This document shows, one piece after another, positions 12,801 through 27,500 of a stretch of DNA of 64,000 bases. Within the stretch, counting starts at the first letter, position 1. Each line of letters opens with the position of its first letter. The notes beneath the pieces were generated by a model. The model saw nothing but the letters and a program-made list of their open reading frames with translations, did no database searches and had not been told where the DNA came from. The position numbers and the translations under genes were made by a program. Origin of the DNA: Delphinapterus leucas (Eukaryota; Chordata; Mammalia; Artiodactyla; Monodontidae); NCBI RefSeq assembly GCF_002288925.2, contig NW_022098021.1, forward strand, positions 5,396,138 to 5,460,137. Direction: 5' to 3'.

Positions 12801-15508
12801 GTGCTCTAAGATTTAGAACCAAACTTCAGAATTATAGCTACTGTCCTGAAAATTACTTAAACATTGGTTTGACCTTAAAGACACAAATGTGAATACTTGG
12901 TACAAGTCAGTCACAGATGTTCTCCTGTGTCTCAGTCAGGTGGCATGGAACCCGCTTTGGGTCATTGAGGGGCCATTTCCTGCATTGCTCCTAGAAAGAC
13001 AGTGGCTCTTCTACAGCTTCGGGGCACCTGAGCACCCCAAGAATTAGAGAATAAAGCACCTTAGAATTAGTAAGTGGGCAATTCAGTGGCCTGTGCCCCT
13101 TGCTTCCTGCCCCACCTGGGCTCAGACAGCAGGGGCAGCAGTCAGCGCAGGGTTAGATACAGGCTTGGTGGTCAATCTACAAACCTTGGCCATGATATCT
13201 TTCTGGATGGTGAGACCAACGTTCCCCGCACACAGATCAATTTCTTACTAAAATGCTTTGTGGATATCACATATCATTGCAATTCTGCTCATCATACTGT
13301 AAAACAAACTAGGTAAAGCCAAGGGTTCTTCCCCAAGGATTTCCCAGAAAGAAGCTTCTCACTGCTTTAACTAGAAAGCTCCTTGCTACTTTAACCAGAA
13401 CGGAATGAAAACTCCCTAAGTTTTTACCTTTAAGACAAAATCCAGTTTAAAAAACAAGCCATCTTTAAAATCCCAAATACTCTTCACTATTTGTTTTACA
13501 TTTTGCCAGTCATCACTGCTTTCTTAGGCCCTAAATATACCTATACATCTGTATATAAGTTTTTAAATGAATAGACTTTATTTTTTAGAGCAATTTTAGG
13601 TTTATGGAAAAATTAAGGAGAAAAAAAAATTAAGCAGAAAGTACAGAGAGATCCTGCATACACACTCGCCCCACTCCCACCCCTCACACACAGCTTTTCT
13701 ATTAGTAACATCTTGCATAGGTGTGGTGTATTCGTTACAACTGATGAACCAATACTGGTATTAACTAAAGTCCACAGTTTACACTGGGGTTCACGTTTTG
13801 TGTTGTTTGTCCTATGGGTGGGTTTTGACCGCTGTAAAAGGTCATGTATCCATGCCTTAGCTATTTTTTAGTTTATTTTCTTTCACTGGAAATAAGAGTT
13901 ACAGTGAACATGTACAGAGATTGGAAAAGAAACTCTAAATGAAGCAAGAAAGTCTCTGTATGGCAAGAAACTATTCCTCCAAAAATCCTTACGGTTGCAC
14001 ATTGCCCCGCCCCTGCTTACCTGTTTTGTAAATCAAAGTGTGGCTGGCAATTCAGGGAGCTGTGTTTAAAGACCCAGAGACAGGAAATGTTCCCCGGGGT
14101 GGTGACCAGCACTTGCAGTGTGATGGATGCAGTCACGTCCACCTCCACGGTGGCCGCTTCGTAGACTGCCTCTGTGCTCTCGGGCCTCAAGGCACAGTCC
14201 AGGTCTTCCCGGGATTCTGATGCCTATGTCATAGACAAAAGGATGTGAATTTACTACAAGTGCATGTTCAATGCATCTTCTTCTTAGCTGGAACCTTTAT
14301 CAAATAAACACATGTTGACATATGGCACACAACAGCCAAGCACATCGTAACCCACTGAGGATCATACGTCTGACCAAAATGCCTATAAATTACAAGTCTC
14401 TAAAGAAAAGACAGATAATTTTAGGCTGCATTTCGAAAATGTTTTATAGACTGTTATGGGTTGAACTGTGTTCCCCCCAAATTCTTTTTTTTTTTTTTTG
14501 GCTGTGCCATGTGGCATGTGGGATCTTAGTTCCCTGACCAGGAATCGAACCCGTGCCCCCTGCAATGGAAGCTCGGAGTCCTAACCATTGGACAACCAGG
14601 GAAGTCCCCCAAATTCATATGTTGAAGTCCTAACCCCCAGTACCCCAGAATGTGACCTTATTCAGAACTGGGCCTTTACAGAGGTGATCCTGTCAAAATG
14701 AGGCCATTAGGGTGGGTTCTAATCTTATGACTGATGTCCTTATAAGAAGAGGAAATTTGGAGAAGACAAGCACACGGGGAGAACACCCTGTGAACATAAA
14801 GATGGCCATACAAGCCAAGGAGAGAGGCCTGGGACAGATCCTTCCCTCACAGCCTCAGAAGGAACCAAGCCTGACGACATCTAGATTTTAGACTTCTAGC
14901 CTCCAGAACTATGAAACAATAAATTTCTGTGGTTTAACTCACCCAGTCTGAGACTTTGTTATGGCAGCCCTCACAATCACAAACTAATATACAGATAATA
15001 ATCATAAAATTAAAGCACATAGGTATAGGGAACTCCGTGGTGTCCAGTGGTTAGGACTCCGTGTTTTCACTGCTGGGGGCCCAGGTTCGATCCCTGGTCA
15101 GGGAACTAAGATTCCACAAGCCGCGTGGCTCGGCCAAAGAAAAATAAAAACAAAAAAAGAATACATAGGTATATGTTTTTGTGATTACTGGTATGCAGAT
15201 AAGCATCTACATAGTAATAGTAAATTAGTATCTGTGTTAGAGGGAACTTAAAAACTAAAATATTGGGTTGGCCAAAAAGTTCGTTCAGGTTTTTCCGTAA
15301 GATGTTACAGACAAACCCAAACACACTTTGTGGCCAACCCAGTATGCTCTCGGCAGACATCCCCATAGGCTCATTGCCACCATCACACCCCTTGCCTGCT
15401 TTAAGTAACTGAGATATATTGAGAGGATGGTGTGCTAGCAACTTCTGCTGTTGGACCCCTCACCTCCTACCCCCCGACACATAGTGTAGCCCCCACACGT
15501 GTGTACGC

Positions 15509-15548
<40 letters not shown>

Positions 15549-18500
15549 GCTTCTGCAGGTGAAGAGCAGGGTAGGGTAGCTCTTCTGCTACTGACCATAA
15601 GCCATATTTCTGATTTTATTTGTTCATTTCTTCAGTTAGTATCTGGTGAGTTATTTAGTCAATATCTGATAAGTGCTAGACCACCTGCTGGGCGCAATGG
15701 GGCTAGGGGAAAAAAGACACTGACCTTGTCCTTGAGTTTTGACTCTAATAGGAAGAAATAACTAAAAGTGAAATATGATGTGCCCCATAAACAGATACTG
15801 ACTACTCTGAAAGGTGCATTTAAGTGCTCTGAACCTTCTGAGGAGAGAGAGGTGACTTCCAGGCTGGGATAGTGGGGGTGGGAATGCTTCACTGGAGTAC
15901 AGCCATTGAGCTGGATCTTAAAAGAGGGACATAAAGTAAAGTCAAACAGGGACTTCCCTGGTGGCGCAGTGGTTAAGAATCCACCTGCCAATGCAGGGGA
16001 CACGGGTTCGAGCCCTGGTCCGGGAAGATCCCACATGCCGCGGAGCAACTAAGCCCATGCGCCACAATTACTGAGCCTGCGCTCTAGAGCCCTCGAGCCA
16101 CAACTACTGAGCCCATATGCTGCAAGTACTGAAGCCCATGCTCCACAACAAGAGAAGCCACCGCAATGAGAAGCCTGTGCACCATAATGAAGAGTAGCCC
16201 CTGCTCGCTGCAACTAGAGAAAGCCCGAGCGCAGCAACGAAGACCTAATACAGCCACAATAAATAGTTTTTTAAAAATTGAGTTATTAAAAAAAAAGTAA
16301 AAACAAACAAAAACCTGACATGCTAGGAGAAAATATTTGCAATGCGTATTACAGATAAAGGAAATAAAGGACTAATATCCCTAATATGTAAATAATTTTT
16401 TTAGGGAATTCCCTGGCAGTCCAGTGCTAGGACTCCGCATTCTCACTGCCCAGGACCCAGGTTCAATCCCTGTTCAGGGAACTAAGATCCTGCAATCCTC
16501 ACAACACGGGCCAAAAAAAGGAAAAAATAATTTTTTTTTAACATTGAGGGACACAGGAGCCAAAAGACAGTAGAAAAATGGGAAACAGAGGGACTTCCCT
16601 GATGGTCCAGTGGATAAGACTCCACGCTCCCAATGAAGGGGGCCGGGGTTTGATCCCTGGTCAGAAAACTAGACTCCACATGCCGCAACTAAGAAGTCCG
16701 CATGCCACAACTAAAGATCCTGCATGGTGCAATGAAGATCCCCCATGCTGCAACTAAGACCTGGTGCTGAAATAAATAAATAAACAATAAGGGGGAAAAG
16801 AAAAAAGAAAAAAGAAAAAATGGGAAAAAGAAATGAATAGACAATTCACAAAAAAGCTATAAAGAATGGCCCTTGAACATATGAGAAAATGTTCAAGCTC
16901 ACTCATAATCAGAAAATCTCAAAACAACACTGAGATATCCCTTATCTATCAGACTGGCACAAATTTTAAAGTATTGGCACAAATTTTAAAGTATGACAAC
17001 ACATTTTGTCAGGGAGGCTGTGAGGAAACAGCTACTCTCACACATTGCTGGGGGAATGCAAACAGGTGCAACCCTTCTGCAGGGGAACTGGAACTACTGT
17101 GCACTTCACCCTCTGAGCCAGCAATCCTATTTTGAGGGCTATATCTCCAGCAATTAATTGCACCATCATTTACAGTTGTAAAATACTAGAAACCACCAAA
17201 ATGCTCATACATAGGAGATTGACTGAATAAACTATGGTCCATCCACACAATGGAGGACATAAAGAAGGATGAAGACAAACTCCATGAACTGATACGCAGT
17301 GATTTCCTGGATAGACTGTTAAGTGAAGAAAGCTAAGGGCAAAAAGTATCTACTTTCAAGTATGCTACCCCTCGTGTAAGAAGGAAGGAGATTAAGAAAA
17401 TACACATGTATCTGCTCCTTTGTGCACAAGAAACACAGGAATAATACAAAAATTCTAAAGGAACTGGTGAAGTTCAGGAGGTAGGTGGAAAAAGGATGGA
17501 AACTTGGTAGTAGGCATGAAGAAGGCATGATACTTCTCTGAGTATATCTTTTTTTTTTTAATTTATTTAATTATTTACTTTTGGCTGCGTGTGGGCTTTC
17601 TCTAGTTGCAGTGAGTGGGGGCTACTCTTTTTTGTGGTGCACGGGCTTCTCATTGCTGTGGCTTCTCTTGTGGGAGAGCACAGGCTCTCGGCGAGCGGGC
17701 TTCAGTAGTTGTAGTTCGCGGGTTCTAGAGCACAGGCTCAGCAGTTGTGGCACACGGGCTTAGTTGCTTCCAGGCATGTGGGATCTTCCCGGACCAGGGC
17801 TCGAACCCGTGTCCCCTGCATTGGCAGGCGGATTCTTAACCACTGTGCCACCAGGGAAGCCCTGAGTATATCTTTTAGTACATAGCTTTAGCTTTCAGGA
17901 CCATAGTCATGTTGCACATACTCAAAAAAGTAAATCATTAAAGCCAACCAGGATATAGGGGGAACTCAAAATGGAATACAAACCAAGTGAAGTTAATTGT
18001 ATCACAAATAACCAGAGTGAAGGTGGTGGGAAAGAAAAGAACGAACATAAATAACTTCGGAAAATAATGCTTTGGACACTATAAGGTCAAAGACAAAAAG
18101 AACTGCACACAAATACTGTGTTCTGGTGTTGTATAACAAATACTGTTGTCTGATGTTGTTTAAGAATTACTAGGTCTTAATACAACCCTGAATATTGCAT
18201 AAGAATATAATTTATACGACATAAAACACAATGCAGCACTTAATACTAGGAACTGAGATCAATCATCATTAATTTTTTTTAAAAAAAGCTTGTGTTTTAT
18301 AAGAAAACACTTAAATGTGTGCAGCTATTTTCTCACACTGAAAAGACACTTAAAGGGACTTCCCTGGTGGTCCAGTGGTTAAGAATCCGCCTTCCAATGC
18401 AGGGAACGCGGGTTCGATCCCTGGTCGGGGAACTAAGATCCCACATGCCACGGGGCAACTAAGCCTGTGCGCTCTGGAGCCCCCATGCCACAACTAGAGA

Positions 18501-21500
18501 GAAGCCCATGCATCACAACGAAGAGCCCGTGGGCCACACCGAAAGATACTGCGTGTCACAACTAAGACCCGATGCAGCCAAATAAATAAATAAATACTAA
18601 ATAAAAGACACTAAGACTTTAAATTGTCATAGCAAATAATATTAAATTTTTTCTTGTCTGCACAAAAATACTATGTATGCAAAATGCCTTAATTATTAAT
18701 AAGTCAATGTGTTATGACACCAATATGTGTTAAAAAGTTAAACCAACCATGCTTCTGGCATAAGAAAGAATCATGTATTAAATCAGGAGTTTTAGGGTAA
18801 TTCCCTGGTGGTCCAGGGAACTGAACTCTGCCCTTTCACTGCCAAGGGCATGGGTTTGATCCCTGGTCCAGGAACTAAGATCCCGCAAGCCAAGTGGCAC
18901 GGCCAAAAAAAAAAAAAATCAGGAGTTTTACATGCATGTAGAAGGTTGTTATTGACGCCTATTTCACACTGCTTAAAATTTGAGAATATTTTTAATATCT
19001 CTGATTTTGGGAGGGAAGTGGGGGGGTCCAGGGCATCATGGCATGTGTCTATGTATTATACTTACGTTAAAGAAAACAGAGTGACTATATATCTGTATGA
19101 ATCCTTAACTGGATAAAAGCCATAGAAGTGGCTAATTTATGTTCACTTTTTATTGTATATAGACTTTTAATATTTTCACTTCTCGGTTATTTAAGCTTCC
19201 TTCATTTGAGTAAATAGCTAGGCTGTGATAGATGAATAGCATGAAGAAGAGTAACGACAAACAAGGTTGGAACTTGGAGTCAGAGCCAGATTATGGAGCG
19301 ACGTGCATGTCATTTGAAGCCGTGGGAAGACCAAGCCGGGCTGTAAAGGATGTAGCCCTGCTTCAGGAAGACCCATGTGGCAGCCCTACGTGAGCTGAAC
19401 TGTAGAAGGAAGAAGCCACTTACGATATTATTGTGACTATGAGGGCTGGAATTAGGGAAGTGGCAGGGGGACTAGGGAATATGAGGTGGTTACAGGAGAA
19501 CTAGGAAAGAAAGGAAATTGACAAGACTTGGTAACTGACTGAATGTGAGGGCAAGGGAGAGGAAGCAGTCCAAAACGAGGCTGAGCTTTCAAGCCTAGGA
19601 ACTAGACAGGGCCATAAACAGAAATCCATTAAAACAAGAAGATGCTTGGGGAAATAGAAATGAAATAAATTATACAGGTGTGTCTCAATGAGCAGATGGA
19701 AAAATCTACTTACCTAAATCCAGGAGACAGTTGGAAATTAGGGATTCAGGCTTGAGAGAGAAGCCTGGCTTCTTTTTAAGGAGAAAGGGAAATTCCTGTT
19801 TCTTACTCATTCTAGTATCACTGTCCTTCCTGAATCTAAACCCAAAGAGAACAAGGCTCTTGACGGAATGGAGTGCCAGGTAGCAATGAGTAGAGATGCT
19901 CATCTGTACCAGATATGAGTACATAGTATACTTAAATACACAAAAAAGAAAAGCCCATAAGCCATGGCAGGTGTCAATAGCTTACAAAGTATGGTCTCTA
20001 GAGAAAATTGCTAAAGTTGTCATTTTAATATTACTTTACCAAGGGATTCGATGATGATGTCCCCACTGATGAATCATTGTTTCTATGGTTGATTAAAACA
20101 CACTTGATCACAGGCAGATCTTGATTTGTGATAGTCTCAAATATCATTGCGGAAAAAACAACTGTAAAACAAAATAAAGACAATGATGTTGATCCATGCA
20201 CACCTTAAAAAGAAAATACGTGTTTGTCTTACAACAAAACAAAATGTAATCGAGGGAGGGACTTCCCTGGTGGCGCAGTTGTTAAGAATCCGCCTGCCAA
20301 GGCAGGGGACACGGGTTCGAGCCCTGGTCTGGGAAGATTCCACACGCTGCGGAGCAGCAGCTAAGCCCGTGCGCCACAACGACTGATCCTGCGCTCTAGA
20401 GCCCGTGAGCCCCAACTATTGAGCCCACGTGCCACAACTACTGAAGCCCACGCACCTAGAGCCCGTGCTCCGCACCAAGGGAAGCCACCACAATGAGAAG
20501 CCCGCGCACCGCAACAAAGAGTAGCCCCCGCTCTCCGCAACTAGAGAAAGCCCGCGCGTAGCAGCAATGAAGACCCGACGCAGCCCAAAATAAAAATAAA
20601 TATTTTTAAAAAAATGTAATCAAGGGAAAGTGGCCAACAGGAAAGTGTGTAGGAAATATAATTTCATAAAAGGTAAGTCTTACTATCAATCAGGAGTGGA
20701 GGTCCTTAGAGCAGTGTCTTCCAAGGGAACTTTCTGCATGATGGAAATATTCCTTGGCGCTGTTCAGTAGGGTGGTCCTCAGCTGCATTTGAAGTGAGGC
20801 TAGTGCAGCTGAGGACCTGATTATTTGTATGCCAGCCATTTTTTTCTACTTTATGGTTTCCTGGTGCATATAAGCATTATGTTTACACTATATTGTAGTC
20901 TGGTAAGTGTGCAATAGCGTTATACCTAAGAAAACAATGTACGTACCTTAATCAAAAAATACACTCTTAAAAAAAAAAATACACTCTTGCTAAAAAATGC
21001 TAACCATCATCTGAGCCTTCAGTGAATTGTAGTAATAACATCAAAGATCACTGATCACAGACCACCGTATCAAATATAATAATAATTTAAATAATTATTG
21101 AATAATCGAAATATTGTAAGAATTACCAATATGTGACACAGAGACACAAAGTAAGCAAACACTTTTGGAAAAATGGCGCCGACAGACTCCCTCGAGGCAG
21201 GGTTTTCACAACACTTCAGTTTATAAAAAATGCAATATATGTGAAGCACAATATAGAGAAATGCAGTAAAAGAAGGTATGCCTATTATCAGCAGTTCATT
21301 CCCTTTAATTGCTGGGGAGTAGTCTATTATATAGATATAACACAACATTTCAATTCATCCACCTGTTGATAGAATTTGGATTGTTTCTACTTTGGGGATC
21401 CTACAAATAAAGTTGCTATGAACATTGGTATAAAAGTCGTGGTTTGGATGTATGAGTTCAGATTCCTTGAATAAATACCAAGGAGTAGCATACCTCACTC

Positions 21501-24500
21501 CTATGGGGGGTGTCTGTGTCACTTTTTAAGAAAGTGCCAACTGTTCTCCAAAGAGGGTGTATCACTTTATATTCCTATTGGCAGTGTATGAGAATTAGTT
21601 GTACCATGTCCTCACCAACGCTTGGTAGGATGAGAATTTTTAATTTTAGCCATTCCAAGAGGCATATTATATCTCATCATGGTTTTAATTTGCAATTGTA
21701 TCCTTTCAGATGCTTGTATGACATCCTACATATTCTTTGGTAGTATGTCTGCTGCATCTTTTGCCTTTGAAAATTGGGTTGTTTATCTTCTTATTATTGA
21801 GTTTTGAGAGGCGCCCCCCCCAGTTTTATTGAGATATTGTTGATATATAACACTGTATTAGTTTCAGGTGTACAACATCACAATTAGATATATGTATTTA
21901 TTGTAATACGAGTACCACGATAAGTTCAGTTAACATCCATCAGCTCACACAGTTACTAAAGTTTTTTTCCTGTGATGAGAACTTTGAAGATCTACTCTCG
22001 AGATGTGGATGGACCTAGAGTCTGTCATACAGAGTGAAGTAAGCCAGAAAGAGAAAAACAAATATAATATATTAATGCATATATGTGGAATCTAGAAAAA
22101 CGGTACAGATGAACCTATTTGTGGGGCAGGAATAGAGACGTAGATGTAGAGAACGGACATGTGGACACAGTGGGCAAGGGGAGGGTGGGATGAATTGGGA
22201 GATTAGGAGTGACATAAATACACTACCATTTGTAAAATAGATAGCTAGCAGGAACATGCTATAAAGCACAGGAAGATTAGGTCTGTGCTCAGTGACGACC
22301 TAGATGGGTGGGATGGGTGGGAGGGTGGGAGGGAGGTCCAAGAGGGAGGGGATATATGTATACATAGAGCTGATTCACTTCATTGTACAGCAGAAACTAA
22401 CACAACATTGTAAAGCAATTATACTCCAATAAAAAAATAAATAATTAATTAAATAAAGATCTCTCTTAGCAACTTTCAAATATATAATAGAGTCCAGGTA
22501 GCCCCCACTTTTTGAAAGTTCACTTTATGCCACTTCACTCTTACCAAAGACCTGCATTAGCACCTGTTTTCACTAACTGAAAGAAATCTGAAGAGGATTT
22601 TTGCTTTTATGAAAAAAGGTGAAAAGCAAAAATAGCATCAGAGTTTGTTTGGTAGCAAGCTCTTACAGGGGTGGCTTGAACCCCAAGCAAGCAGAGTGGA
22701 ACTGCCAAGCTCTTTCCCCAGAAACTACGCTCAGCATCTCACCATCAAGCCATCATAGCTTTGAACTGTGTCTGTGAGCATCTGTGCTTTATCTCCATTT
22801 ATTCTGTGCATCTGTTTGCAAGATGTGTCCCTAAGTTAATAGCTTCTTCACTTTACACAATCTGAGCTTGCAAAAGGTTTCACAGGAATGCTCTATTTTC
22901 AGATAGTGGGGAAACCTGTATTGGTAACTATAGTCACCATCTTGGACATTACATCCCCAGAACTTATTTATGTTATAACTGGAAGTCTGTACCTCCTGAC
23001 CACCTTCACTCATTTCTCCCACTCCCTACCCCCGCCTCTGGCAAACACCAGTCTCTTCTCTGTTTCCGAGTTTGGTTGTTTTTTTTTTTTCAGATTCCAC
23101 GTATAAGTGAGATTATACAGAATTTGCCTGACTTATTTCACTCAACATAATGCCCTGAAAGGGCATTCATGTTGTCACAAATGGCAGGATTTATTTCTTT
23201 TTTATGGTTGAATAATATTGTATATATACAGTTGACCCTTGGACAACGTGGGTTTGAACTACACAGGTCCACTTACACATGGATTTTGTTCAATAAATAT
23301 TTGGAAAAAATTTTGGAGATTTGTGACAATTTGAAAAACCTCGCAGACGAACTGCATAGCCTAAAAATACTGAAAAATAAGAAAAAGTTAGGTATGTCAT
23401 GAATGCATAAAATATATGGGGCCTCATTGGGAATCGGGCACACCAACTTGGGTTCAGCAACAGATTTATGATCAGGACTGCCCGTACCTGTAAAGCTGCT
23501 AACTAGCCTTGAAGGGAAAAGATAAACACAGCTGTCTTTTGGTTGTACAAGAAGGTCTGGACAATGAGTAACTTTTTCTGGATTGGTTTCATCGATGCTT
23601 TGTCCCTGAAGACAAAAAGTACCTTGCCCGTAAGGGACTGCCTTGGGTTCTTTTGATACTGGACAACGCCCCTAGCCACCCAGAGCCCCATGAGTTCAAC
23701 ACTGAAGGCGCTGAAGTAGTCTACTTGCCCCCAAACATCTAATTCAGCCTCTAGATTGCGGGGGTCATAAGGACCTTTAAGGCTCATTACACACAGTACC
23801 CTATGGAAAGGATTGTCAACGCTATGGAAGAGAACACCCACAGAGAGAACATCATGAAAGTCTGGAAGGATTGCACCACTGAAAATGCCATCATTGTTAG
23901 AGAAAAAGCCGTGAAAGCCATCAAGCCTGAAACAATAAATTCCTGCTAGAGAAAACTGTGTCTAGATGTTGTGTGTCTGACTTTACAACAGAGCCAACCG
24001 AGGAAATCATGAAAGAGATGTGGACATGGCAAAAGAGGTGGGAGGTGAAGGGTTTTAAGATATGGATCTTGGAGAAATTCAAGAGCTAATAGGCACCATG
24101 CCCGAGGAATTCCCAGAAGAGGATCTGATGTAGACGAGCACTTCCAACCAGAGCCACACGATGAGGAAGAAGACACAGAAGAAGCAGTGACAGAAACCAA
24201 ATTGACATGGAACAATCTGGCAGGAGAGTTCCAATTATTCAACACTGCTTTTGACTTCTTTTATGACATGGATCCTTCTATGATACAAGCACTGAAACTA
24301 AAGCAAATGGCGGAAGAAGGGTTGGCACCATATAGAAACATTTTTAGAGACAAGAAGCAAAAAAGTCAGAGATAAATTATGATGTATTTCTGTAAAATTA
24401 CACCAAGGGTGCCTACCTCTCCTGCCTCTACCTCTCCCGGCTCTGCTACCTGAGAGAGCAAGACCAACCTCTCCTCCTCTCTCTCCTCAGCCTCCTCAAC

Positions 24501-27500
24501 CCGAAGACGACAAGGATGAAGACCTTTATGATGATCTACTTCTACTTAACAAATAGTAAACCATCATCATGTCCTACAGTTAATAAACTTATCTCCTGCG
24601 TATGTGTGTATCTTCGTGTGAAAATCTAACTGTATGAGATGTTTTTGTGTCACCGTCATCATCACCTACGTATTCATCATGTAGACCAGTGGTCCCCAAC
24701 CTTTTTGGCACCAGGGACCAGTTTCGTGGAAGACAATTTTTCCATGGGCCAGGGGCCGGGGGGAGGAGGGGAGGGATGGTTTAGGGATAATTTGAGCACA
24801 TTACATTTATTGTGCATTACATTGCAATATATAATGAAATAATTATACAACTCACCATAATGCAGAATGAGTGGGAGCCCTGAGCTTGTTTTCACTTGCC
24901 GCTCACTGATAGGGTTTTGATATGAGTCTGCAAGCAATTGTTTATTATGGTCTCTGTGCAGTCAAACCTCTCTGCTAACGAGAATCTGTGTCTGCGGCAG
25001 CTCCCCAGCGCGAGCATCACCGCCTCAGCTCCACCTCATCATCAGGCATTAGATTCTCAGAAGGAGCAAGCAACCTAGATTCCTCGCAGGCACAGTTCAC
25101 AGTAGGGTTTGGGTTGCCGCTCCTACGATAATCTAATGCTGTTGCCTATTTGACAGGAGGTGGAGCTCAGGCAGTAATGCGAGCTATGGGGAGCGGCTGT
25201 AAATACAGATGAAGTTTCGCTGGCTTGCCCGCCACTCACTTCCTCTGTGCAGCCCAGGGTTGAGAACCCCTGGTGTAGAGCATTGTGTGCAAGACTTGTA
25301 TTGAAGTGGATAGTCTATCCTCATGTAGGCATAAGGTGAGTGACATTTAATATAAAATTAATAATGTTTAGTTTTCTTACTGTTTTATAATTTTGCTTTC
25401 AAAGAATTACATTACCATACTGTATGCCTCTCTACTGTAATTGGAGAAATTGCATATCAGCCTGTCACCACTTTTGTAAAAAAATAACAATTTTTCCGAT
25501 ATTGTATTACGAACATGACTGTAATGCTGTATGCCATAACATTTTTATACCGATTCATTCATTAATATATAGGCTAGGGACTTCCCCGGTGGAGAAGTAG
25601 TTAAGACGCCATGCTCCCAATGCATGGGGTCTGGGTTCGATACCTGGTCAGGGAACTAGATCCCACATGCATGCCACAACTAAGAGTTTGCATGCCACAA
25701 CTAAGGAGCCGGCGAGCCGCAACTAAGGAGCCCGCCTGCCGCAACTAAGACCCAGTGCAGCCAAATAAATAAATATTTTTAAAAATTATAAAAGTATATA
25801 TATAAATAGACTAGGCTAACATGAAGAGCAATCATATCACTTAACACTAAGCTATCATAAAGCAGTCATATTGTTGCTTCTTCATTATCAGTGCAGGAAT
25901 CGTTATAAGTAAATATGAATTTCTTTTTCATTATTATTATTTTGGCTCACCACACGGTTTGCAGGATCTTAGTTCCCTGACCAGGGATTGAACTCAGGCC
26001 CACGGCAGTGACAGCACCAAGTCCTAACCACTGGACTGCCAGGGACTTTCCCATCTTTTCATTTTTGATGTGTAGTGTTAGTAATACATATAACACCTAC
26101 AGTGTTTCGTAACATGTAAGACAATATTGGTGTAGGTGCTGACAGATGATTCATCATGTAAACAGGCAATGGAAATTTACAGCACCGATAAATACAGTAT
26201 AGTACCGTAAATGTATTTTATTTTACTTATAATTTTCTTAATAGCATTTTCTTTATGCTAAGTTTACTTTAAGAATACCATATGTAATACATATAACATA
26301 CAAAATATGTGTTAATGAACTGTTTATGTTATCAGTAAGGCTTCTGGTTAACAGTAGGCTATTAGCAGTTAAGTTTTGGGGGAGACAAAAGTTATACTCG
26401 GATTTTCAACTGCACAGGGAGTCGGTGCCCCTAACCTCCACATTGTTCAAAGGTCAACTGTATATGCCATATTTTCTTTATTCAGTCATCCATCAATGGA
26501 CACTTAAGTTGTTTCCATGTCTTGGTTACTGTAAATAATGCTGCAATAAACATGGGGCTGAAGACATCTCTTTGAGATACTGATTTTGTTTCCTTCAGAT
26601 ATACACCCAGAAGTAGAATTCCTGGATTATATGGTAGTGCTATTTTTAATTTTTTGAGGAACCTCTATACTGATTTCCATAGTAGCCATACCGTTTTATA
26701 TTCCCTTCAACAGTGCACAAGGATTCCCTTTTGTCCACATCCTCACCAACACTCATTATCTTTTGTCTTTTTAATGACAGTCATTCTAACAGGTGTGAGG
26801 TAATACCTCATTGTGGTTTTTTTTTTTTTTTTTGGCCATGCGGCATGCAGGATCCTAGTTTCCCAACCAGGGATTGAACCTGTGCCCTTGGCAGTGAAAG
26901 TGTGGCGTCCTAACCACTGGATGGCCAGCAAATTCCCTCATTGTGGGTTTGATTTACATTTCACTAATGATTAGTGATGTTGAGCGTCTTTCATCTACCT
27001 GTTGGTCATTTGAGGGTCTTCTAACAAAAACGTCTGTCCACTTCCTCTGCCCATTTTTTAACCAGATTAGCTGGGTGTTTTTTTGCTATTGAGTTGTATG
27101 AGTTCTTTATATATGTTGGATACATGATTTGTGAATATTTCCTCCTATTCCATAGGTTACCTTTTCATTTTGTTGATAGCTTCCTTGGCTGTGCAAAAGC
27201 TTTCAGTGTGATGTGGTCCTATTTAGTGTCTTTTATGTGCCATACAAATTTTAGGGTTTTTTTTTTTTTCTATTTCTGTGAAAAGTGCCATTTGAATTTT
27301 GATAGAGATTGCCTTGAATCTATATATTGCTTTAAATGATATGGACATTTTAACAATATTAATTCTTCCAATCCATGAAGACATAAATTCTTTCCATTTA
27401 TTTGTGTCTTAGTCATTTTCTTTCATCAATGTCTTATACTTTTCAGTGTAGAGATTTTTCTCCTCCTCGGTTATTTATTCTTAGGTATTTTATTCTTTAT

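Larger units (their letters stand above)
16310..17538 (+). mobile_element. L1 3' half, forward, carrying two SINEs
   Basis: TGACATGCTAGGAGAAAATA, GACAATTCACAAAAAAGCTA, CACATTGCTGGGGGAATGCA and CAATGGAGGACATAAAGAAG follow old L1 ORF2 C-terminal sequence. Broken by SINEs at 16404-16524 and 16590-16811. A 21-bp unit (GGCACAAATTTTAAAGTAT) is tandemly doubled at about 16955-16996. Confidence 0.75.
23229..26460 (+). mobile_element. Tigger2-type DNA transposon with transposase remnant
   Basis: Inverted termini CAGTTGACCCTTGGACAACG and GTTCAAAGGTCAACTG with TA on each side. Inside are remnants of a pogo-type transposase, a MER1-type hAT element and two SINEs. Without the insertions about 2.3 kb remains, shorter than the full element because the N-terminal coding part is gone. 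Confidence 0.88.

Noticed and set aside
23455..24556. Possible host gene of transposase origin
   Set aside because: Multiple stops and frameshifts and the loss of the N-terminal half show a dead Tigger2 copy rather than a domesticated gene.
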